From Planococcus citri (lineage: Eukaryota > Arthropoda > Insecta > Hemiptera > Pseudococcidae), in assembly GCF_950023065.1 (NCBI RefSeq), contig NC_088680.1, forward strand, positions 62,657,350 through 62,721,349: a stretch of DNA of 64,000 nucleotides. Direction: 5' to 3'. This document shows positions 57,252 through 64,000 of this stretch, piece by piece. The position numbers were made by a program, and so were the translations under genes. Position 1 is the stretch's first letter; each line of letters opens with the position of its first letter. A model generated the notes under the pieces. The model was given only the letters and a program-made list of their open reading frames with translations, was not told where the DNA came from and searched no databases.

Positions 57252-57599
57252 TCTCAAAATCAACATTTTCTCCTTTTTCCGCTTGAATGATTCAACCTGT
57301 TCATAAGATTGTTTGAAAGTATGAATTCGAAATAATTTTTACTGCAGAATTCATATTTTGAATCAATTTTGGTGTCCAGACCCCAGTGGAATGGTACTTG
57401 GCTGGAATTTGGCGGAAATTGGATGGAAGTCGAGTGTGGTATCGAAATTTTGGTATTTTGGCATGGAAATTACGATTTCGATGTCAATTTAGTTGTCCAG
57501 TCCTCAGGAACTCCAATTTCAAGTCCTTTATTAATTATCAAATTGGACACTGGTTCACGAAACAAGCGTAAAAAGGAGAAAATGTTGATTTTGAGATAA
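57252..57599. mobile_element. Small fold-back element, about 37-bp inverted ends
   Basis: CTCAAAATCAACATTTTCTC near 57,254 pairs with GAGAAAATGTTGATTTTGAG near 57,579, extending inward through CCTTTTTnCGCTTG. About 350 bp in total. Target duplication not found. The 76-codon ORF spans the right arm and is not supported. Confidence 0.6.
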
Positions 57600-57890
57600 A
57601 TGGTCAACCAACATGGACCCGATATTGTAAGTAGAACCATTTTTTTTTTTTTTTTAGTACGAGTACAAGGGTTATAATAATGTTCCTTAGGACTCCCCTT
57701 TCAAGAAAAAAGTTGCCCTGAAGAATCGACGGGGGAGTACAATAGATCCTTATGCAGACCACCCCCTCCCCCCCACTAAAATGAAAAAAATCATCTATAA
57801 CATATTATACTACGCCAATTCTGACCTTGTCGATTTTTTTGTTTTGATCTTAAAACCAACATTCCTGTGAGGCCGCAGGGATTGAAAACT

Positions 57891-58035
57891 GAAATAAATT
57901 GATTTTTGGTTTTTGGTTTCAGTTCAGTTTTCACCTTTTGATAAATGGTTTTTGGTTTATAGTTTTTTGGTACTTTTATTTGGTTTATTGGGTTTTTGTT
58001 TCAGTTTTCAGTTTTTATTCTTTCAATCACATTAT
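57891..58035. mobile_element. Possible hAT-type fragment with GGTTTTTGGTTT interior
   Basis: Starts CAGGGATTGAAAACTGAAAT and ends near AGTTTTTATTCTTTCAATCA, a partial inverse. The interior is a run of TTGGTTTTTGGTTTCAGTT. The same texture occurs at 61,000-61,330 and 63,340-64,000. Confidence 0.35.
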
Positions 58036-58340
58036 GCCGCCTAATTCTAGGTATGGTAGTATTAGTATTATTAATTAGACGTTGTATTCAATTCTACTTA
58101 CGTAAAATATGTTTTGAATAATAATGATCCAATTTTATTCATCGAATTGTTTTGTGTGAATTTTATGGGAGATTCAGATTTATAGGCTCCAAAAATTTTA
58201 ATTTAAAAGTGATAGGCGGTAGGTACTTGTAAGTATGTTGGAAAAGTTCGGTTTAAAATTTTGTTCAAACTTCAACCGTTTTCATTGATAATAAGATTTT
58301 GATACTTACTTAAGACTTGTGTATGGAATATTATTACATT

Positions 58341-58375
58341 TGTTTCGGATTATATTTTAAACGTATGGAGAAACA
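58341..58375. repeat. Left 35-bp target-site duplication
   Basis: Begins TGTTTCGGATTATATTTTAA and ends ACGTATGGAGAAACA. Identical to 58,414-58,448 except one base (G/C at the seventh position). Confidence 0.92.
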
Positions 58376-58413
58376 CCCAGAGGTCCGTGGATCAGAACCA
58401 TGCTCTGCTACCA
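58376..58413 (+). mobile_element. Retro-inserted 3' half of initiator tRNA-Met, with CCA
   Basis: The 38 bases start CCCAGAGGTCCGTGGATC and end CATGCTCTGCTACCA. In eukaryotic initiator tRNA-Met, CCCAG is the 3' strand of the anticodon stem, CGTGG/CCATG forms the T stem, CTCTGCT is the 3' acceptor strand and A plus CCA the tail. CCA is added after transcription, so a mature tRNA half was reverse transcribed. The 35-bp duplications point to target-primed insertion by a LINE enzyme. It cannot function as a tRNA. Confidence 0.8.
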
Positions 58414-58448
58414 TGTTTCCGATTATATTTTAAACGTATGGAGAAACA
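58414..58448. repeat. Right 35-bp target-site duplication
   Basis: Starts directly after the CCA of the tRNA half and repeats 58,341-58,375 with one mismatch. Confidence 0.92.
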
Positions 58449-58551
58449 ATTAATTTTAATTAAACGAGCGACATGATTGTTTCATCATTACATTAAAACG
58501 TATATTTTTTGTTTATAATTTTTGGAAAGTAACATATTCTTAATTCTAGGT

Positions 58552-58715
58552 ATTATCTGTAGGTTTGCTATAGGTGGGTTCACCACAACATTGTACTTGG
58601 GATTTTCCAGAAGTAAGTTATCATGTCTGATGATTCGGTTTGGTTTAAATATGTACTTATTTGTTTTCAGATATATTAATCGATTAAACCACGACAACAC
58701 AGTGGGAAAAATGTA
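58552..58715 (+). other. Two possible short exons
   Basis: 58,552-58,613 (IICRFAIGGFTTTLYLGFSR) ends at CCAGAA|GTAAGT, and 58,671-58,713 follows TTGTTTTCAG and ends at AAAAT|GTAAGC with YINRLNHDNTVGKM in one frame. The intron would be under 60 bp and phases do not join cleanly. A membrane-type segment followed by a polar stretch is suggestive, but no gene model holds. Confidence 0.25.
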
Positions 58716-59760
58716 AGCGTCGGGGTAACAATTTTTATTAAATTTAAAATTCTACCATGGGAGCTAAACTCAAAACTGGCAGCTAATATTTTAATGGTGT
58801 GGTACTTGGGTCATGGGCTACCACTCAGACCACTTTCCATACAAATCCCCAGGGGACATTTCGTGAGGTTCCCTTTAGGCTTAAAATTAATTATTTTGGT
58901 AGGTAAGTGCATACAAATTTCTCGCTATCATAATTTTTTGTCAGATCTGTCATGTGTCACTCCTGCTGTGTGTGTAGCAATAATTCAGGATCAGGTGCAA
59001 GGTAACCTTAATTATTTTGTGAAGCATTATCTGACGTGTAAATATCATTGCCAAAATGAGGTACGTCAGTACGTGTACCTACTAGGTACTAACGTAACAT
59101 TGTTAGAGGTAGTCAGTATTTCAGTATGATCATACGGATAATGATAGCTATGGCTGATTTGAAATGAATTTGCTGTTAATTGCAATAATTATCATAGGTA
59201 GCAATAATTGTGATAATCTTGTTGTGCAAGTAAGTAAGTAAGTAAGTACCTATGTAAGTAATATAATTTGAAATTTGAAATTTATTGATTTTGTAGTGTT
59301 GTAGCATATTTAACATGATCTTGAATTGCACAATGCTTAACAATACCCCTATGCCTGTAGGCGAGTGGAGTGCCAGATTACTATTACCTAAATCAATCAT
59401 AGATATGGATATTAAACTGGATCGGACACTTACATTTAAAATGTACAGGAAAAAGTGAAGCAAAAAATCAACCTATCCTGAATCGCGTAGACCACGTGTT
59501 TCTCCGGGGGTGAAGGCTCTGATTGGTCAGTTGCCCGGAGGTGAAAACTCTGATTGGTCGAATTTCTCCGGAGGTGAAGAATTTTTGCTTCACGAGTTTC
59601 CGATCCTGTTTATATTTATATCTATGATATCAATAGAGGAAGAAAAAGTAATAATATACAACAAACAATATAAAAAATCCAACAGGAGGAATATTTATCA
59701 CCCCCCTCCCCTCAGAACAATGAGCTGAAGTTGAAACAGGAATTAAATATCAACTAAGTA

Positions 59761-60027
59761 TGAGGGACAATCAAAAAGTAAGTTACACATGGCTGTAGAT
59801 TTTGAACGGATGGACATTTTTTTACCAAACTTGGAGGAAATGTACTTCAAACATCCGACCAGACCTGACAAAATTTATTTTGCATACGAACAAAGCACCC
59901 AAATGCAAAATAAATTTTGTCAGGTCTGGTCGGATGTTTGAAGTACATTTCCTCCAAGTTTGGTCAAAAAATGTCCATCCGTTCACAATCTACAGCCATG
60001 TGTAACTTACTTTTTGATTGCCCCTCG
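59761..60027. mobile_element. mariner-type fold-back MITE, 267 bp
   Basis: TA flanks both ends (59,759-59,760; 60,028-60,029). Ends TGAGGGACAATCAAAAAGTA and TACTTTTTGATTGCCCCTCG are inverted, and the arms pair almost to the centre near 59,893, leaving a loop of about 20 bases (TACGAACAAAGCACCC). TIR sequence and TA target match Tc1/mariner. ORFs here are arm read-through. Confidence 0.9.
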
Positions 60028-60256
60028 TATAATATTAAAGATTAAAACATAATGGAGAATTTCACAGACAGCTCACAATTAGAGCCCTGCGGCCTGCGCT
60101 GACGACAAAATTATCGGCGGTGGCTATGGTAAGCGCAGCGTTGTGGCTGGTGGTGGAGCCGATTCCAGCCCCAGTTATCGTTCATACTACGCCAAGCTGT
60201 GGTCAATTCGTCATTCATTCTTTGAATTTTTAGCTTCAAACATGTTACCATCCTAC

Positions 60257-60396
60257 TATTTTACAAGTAAGTAATTTATTTTTATTTTTTTTTAAATTAA
60301 TAGGTAGGTATACAGATACATATTTACGTAACTATGACTTTTTTTTTATTCACAGGATGAAAAGAAGGACTTCCAGGGACCACATTAACACACATT
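60257..60396 (+). repeat. Direct repeat with exon-like unit, copy 1
   Basis: About 138 bp from ATTTTACAAGT to CACATTAACACAC, more than 95% identical to 60,802-60,937. It contains TTTATTCACAG then GATGAAAAGAAGGACTTCCA, an acceptor-plus-exon arrangement. Confidence 0.8.
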
Positions 60397-60747
60397 GTTA
60401 AAGTATGGTGACTAAATTTACACCAAACCATCTCGACATCGTGCGTATATAGCAATGCGGCATTTCTTTGACAATATTTTATTACCTATTCATGGTTAGC
60501 CCCGACAAGGTTTTTCCTATTGTCCGCAGCAATAGGTTTTTTAGCCCAGTCTCAACCAAGCCATCATAATTATACTCGCGATGTGTCGTATGCGGTATGT
60601 GTGGATCTACAGATCCTGTGTACCTAACTATAGTACTGCCATGTATAAAGAACAATACATTTTGGTTTTCGTTTTCGATCTTATTGGTGTTTTTATTGAG
60701 TAATTAATTATCAATGAATTGTGAAACAAATCAACGAATAATTTATC

Positions 60748-60995
60748 ACACGTCCAATTACATAAGTACCAGACCTACTTATTAAGTTATTTCTTTCTCT
60801 TTATTTTACAAGTTAATAATTTATTTTTATTTTTTTAAATTAATAGGTAGGTATACAGATACATATTTACATAACTATGATTTTTTTTTTTATTCACAGG
60901 ATGAAAAGAAGGACTTCCAGGGACCACATTAACACACGTCCAATTACATAAGTACCTATTAAGTTGAGTTATTTCTTTCTCTTTTTATCAGACGG
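60748..60995 (+). repeat. Direct repeat with exon-like unit, copy 2, with tandem tail
   Basis: 60,802-60,937 repeats the unit at 60,257-60,396. The tail CACACGTCCAATTACATAAG with TTATTTCTTTCTCTTT occurs both before (60,755) and after (60,937) it. One frame gives MKRRTSRDHINTRPIT; the donor position reads ATAAGT rather than GTAAGT. Confidence 0.75.
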
Positions 60996-61501
60996 GTTGG
61001 AAACCATTAGAATTTGAATCATTGTTCTTCCAAAATGGTTCTCAATTTTTTTAAAACTCAAATGGTTCTGGTGGTTCCTTCTACTTCTCTGTTGATGTTT
61101 TGCTGGTGACGCTATTGGTTCCATTTATGGTTCCGCAGGTCCAAAAAATGACAAAAAATTGAAGATTGAAATAAATTTCCTGTTACCTCGCTTATTTTGA
61201 CGAAAAAACATGAATTATTATTCATTTTGGTAAAAAAAAAAGAAGTTATTTTTTCAAAATCATTTTATATGGTTGTTCTTTTAGGACTTCTCGTTCAAAA
61301 TTTTGAAATGGTTCTGGTTCCCATTTCACCTGACCTATAAATGTGGCTATGTTAATTCATTTATCAATTTCAGATTGCAAGTGGTTCCCATAATAACGAA
61401 CACTTGAGTTCACCTATAGGTTAACAGCAGAGTTACGAGAGAAAAGAATACCTATCGTTGATTAAAAAAAAGTATAGGTACATTGAATTCATATGTTATT
61501 C

Positions 61502-61960
61502 TAAACCTAATCCTTTCACAAGGGTTTTGTAAAAATATCAGCAAAATATATGTTTCTTAGTAGGTACATAGACATACCTATCAATATGTTTAATTACACA
61601 CAGTTCCATCTAAAATAAACTGTTCAACAAAATGATATTTTACATCAATATGCTTACACCTTTTACTACTAGCATGTTTACTCATGTAGATAAAAGATAC
61701 TAAATAGCACCCATATTATCTTCAAACAAAACGATCTGTATATCTAGCTCTATTCCCCTCTCTGTCATCAATTTTTTTAGATACTTGGATAAATCACTCA
61801 TAGCCATTGCCATAGCCACATATACTCCGCTTCAGTTGCTGATATAAGGTGACTAAGGCCTGTTTCCTAGTACTAAACCCATAAAACAGGCCAGCTTTGT
61901 TAAAAACTCTCATACAGTAACCTGAAGGCTGAAGTTGATTTACAATCTGATACATAAGTG
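61502..61960 (-). pseudogene. Ty1/copia retrotransposon remnant (RNase H end)
   Basis: On the minus strand, shifting between frames: FYGFSTRKQALVTL near 61,870; SATEAEY near 61,830, matching the copia STEAEY motif; MSDLSKYLKKLMTERGIELD near 61,780; IVLFEDNMGAI near 61,725; and DIFTKPL near 61,530, matching the ADILTKPL C-terminus. At least two frameshifts and several stops. No LTRs identified nearby. Confidence 0.8.
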
Positions 61961-62039
61961 GAAAGAGCTATAGAGAGATGAATGAAATGGCGTTGAGTAA
62001 GGAAAAATAAGGGCTTTGAAAAACGACTTTGAAAATTAC

Positions 62040-62985
62040 AGGCCCATACACAGGATGTCCACAAATTGAAAAACCGGTTTCGTCAAGAAATTCAAACTAG
62101 TTTTTACTGTTGCAATGTATTCTACACACTAAGGCGACAAAAATGTGATATAAATTTTTTGAAACTGGTTCATTAATTGGCAACTAGTTGACAAAAAATA
62201 CCCAAAAATTGTAGATAAGAGAAAAAAGCTTGAAACAAAAGTTGTAGAGCAGAGCGTGAAAAATTACACAATTCTGTCTAATCACATTTTGAAACCGGTT
62301 CATTGGTTCGTATTTAGCAACCAGTTTTTGACAATCACCTAAAAGTTGGGGATAGAGAAAAAAACTTGAAACAAAAGTTGTTGTAGAGTGTGAAAAATTG
62401 AACCATTTTCGCTAATCGGATTCTGAAACCGGTTCATTAATTAGCAACCAGAAATCAAAAATTACCTAAAAATTGGGGATAGAGAAAATCGTTTGAAACA
62501 AAAGTTGTAGAGTGTGAAAATTAACACGATTTTTTGTGATCAAATTTTGAAACCGGTTCATTGGTTCGCATTTAGCAACCATGTTTTTGACAGTCACCTA
62601 AAAATTGTAAATAGAGAAAAAAGTTTGAAACATACCTATTAGTAGTAGAGTGTGAAAAATTGAATCATTTTTGCTGATCAGATTTTTAAACCGGCTCATT
62701 AAATCGCAGCAAGCCATCAAAAGTTACCCGGTTGCAAGTTAATTAGCCATTTTCAAAATCCAATCAGAAAAAATGGTTTAATTTTTCACGCTCTACAACT
62801 TTTGTTGTAAGCTTTTTTCTCTATCTTCAATTTGTAGGTGATTGACTGATTGTCAAAAACTGGCTGATAAATGCAATCATTGAAACAGCTTCAAAATTTA
62901 ATTTGATTGGACAGAATTGTGTTATTGTGTAATATTCCATGCCCCACAACTTTTGTGTCAAGCTTTTTTCTCTATCCCCAATTTG
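62040..62985. repeat. Higher-order tandem repeat with an inverted tail
   Basis: GAAACCGGTTCATT-type anchors lie near 62,168, 62,291, 62,427, 62,549 and 62,687, alternating 123/136/122/138 bp, so two subunit types (followed by AATTnGCAACnAG or GGTTCGnATTTAGCAACCA) repeat every 258-260 bp. From about 62,745 the same words appear inverted (TTTTTCACGCTCTACAACTT). Confidence 0.8.
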
Positions 62986-63339
62986 ACACCCAATGTTCTA
63001 TAACACTTCCGTGTGTTCAAGTTCCTAATCTCAACACAGAAGTAAAATGTTTTTTCAGTGGTCACTTTGGTGTTAAAGTGACCACTATCCTACTCATGTG
63101 TAAAAATACTGAATTTTTAAGTGAAAAATGATTTAATTTTTCAGGATGAAGAAGTGTTCTAAATCAATGCGAACTCCCTCCCATAACTTTACAATTCATA
63201 CCTGTATTCACGAGGGTAAACAATACCTAAACATCAACGGAAGAGTGAATTGATATCAGAGGACTGAGATTATGAACTTTCATTAAGAGTTCACGAATTC
63301 GTGAACTCAATTATTTTTTTGTTGACTTTGCATCAGGGC

Positions 63340-64000
63340 TTAAAACTATTTGGATTTTATTGTTTGTTGTGGTACCTAGATGGTTTTTAAAAGACTCAAA
63401 AATATTGGTTTTTGGTTATGATTTCTGAATTGGTTTTGCAATCACAAAGCCATAACGATTCCATTTGGTTTTAACTTTTAGGTAAGGTTTAAGTTTCAAA
63501 GTTTTTCTGGTTCTGGTTTTGAAATGGTTTCAATTTTTTTAAAAATATGGTGTGGATGTGATTTTGGTTTTGAAATTGTATTTTTTTTTGTGTGTGTGGT
63601 AGGTAGTGATGTTTTTTCATATCAAAAACCATTTTAAATTTTCAAATGGTTTTGATAGTTATTTGGAATTTTCAAATGGCTTTGATTTTATTTAAAACTT
63701 ATTTTAAAAATTTACTAAAACACATTAAGGTAGGAGTACCTGTATAAATGGGACTATTTACTGAAAGTCTGATTTGAGACAAAAAAAAAACAGAAAATTT
63801 CCATCACTGGTCTGGAAAAATTGAAAAAAATCACAGAATTATTTCATGAATTGGTTATAAATTCATTGAAATGGTTCTTGTGGTTGTGGTTTTCTCCAAA
63901 AACACTCTTTTTGGTGGTTTTGGTTTTTTCAATTCATTTTTTTTTCAAAATGGTTGTTTTTAAATGAATTGGTTTTTATTTTTTTCAACACGATGGTTTT
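63340..64000. repeat. T/G-rich ATGGTTTTGG-type degenerate repeat
   Basis: Begins at CAGGGCTTAAAACTATTTGG near 63,344, a hAT-like terminus, and then alternates GGTTTTGGTTT, ATGGTTTTGAT and AAATGGTT to the window end. The other end is not in the window. Confidence 0.45.

Overview
This window is AT-rich animal nuclear DNA. Genes have short GT/AG introns, class II and class I transposable elements are dense, and satellite-like repeats carry many TAGGTACC-type runs. Repeat style and codon use suggest an insect, possibly a sap-feeding hemipteran; that placement is inference. There is no prokaryotic operon structure, rRNA, intact tRNA or CRISPR array.

1-15,239: tandem repeats and low-complexity DNA lead to one intact 1,264-codon gene (7,619-11,413). 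It encodes N-terminal C2H2 zinc fingers, an endonuclease VII-like HNH site and a family-B DNA polymerase of the kind carried by virus-like self-synthesizing elements. Its 3' end and downstream flank are the left arm of a near-perfect inverted repeat (arms 10,722-12,840 and 12,882-15,000). The right arm runs into a 200-N gap. The first 39 bases after the gap mirror bases 249-287, so the gap may hide about 10.4 kb of a palindrome of roughly 25 kb, or an assembly fold-back.

15,201-30,968: hAT-like debris and unresolved repeats precede a broken autonomous Helitron (coding from about 19,562, 3' end at 30,350). It encodes a C48/Ulp1-like protease, an AT-hook linker, an HUH Rep and a PIF1 helicase. 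It is interrupted by an 843-bp MITE (7-bp TSD), a 4.1-kb block (ATTGAT repeats) and several frameshifts. It ends with a decayed tandem copy of the helicase C-terminus and a double-hairpin CTAG terminus. A further MITE follows.

31,000-45,000: a fold-back element; the 3' exons of a plus-strand host gene (33,342-36,177) for a charged coiled-coil/serine-rich protein; a piggyBac-type MITE; an 8-bp-TSD MITE; a 120-bp tandem array; and a decayed AAA-ATPase/PD-(D/E)XK (DUF1703-type) gene of bacterial type carrying three snap-back inverted duplications.

45,000-48,150: nested insertions. A second copy of the host gene's 3' UTR is split by a 5'-truncated Jockey-like non-LTR retrotransposon, itself carrying a hAT MITE with a perfect 8-bp TSD.

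48,150-64,000: a small four-exon minus-strand gene (51,091-51,941), a field of degenerate duplicated exon-like units, a hAT MITE, a mariner-type fold-back MITE, a decayed copia fragment, higher-order repeats, and a 38-nt 3' half of initiator tRNA-Met including CCA between 35-bp target duplications.
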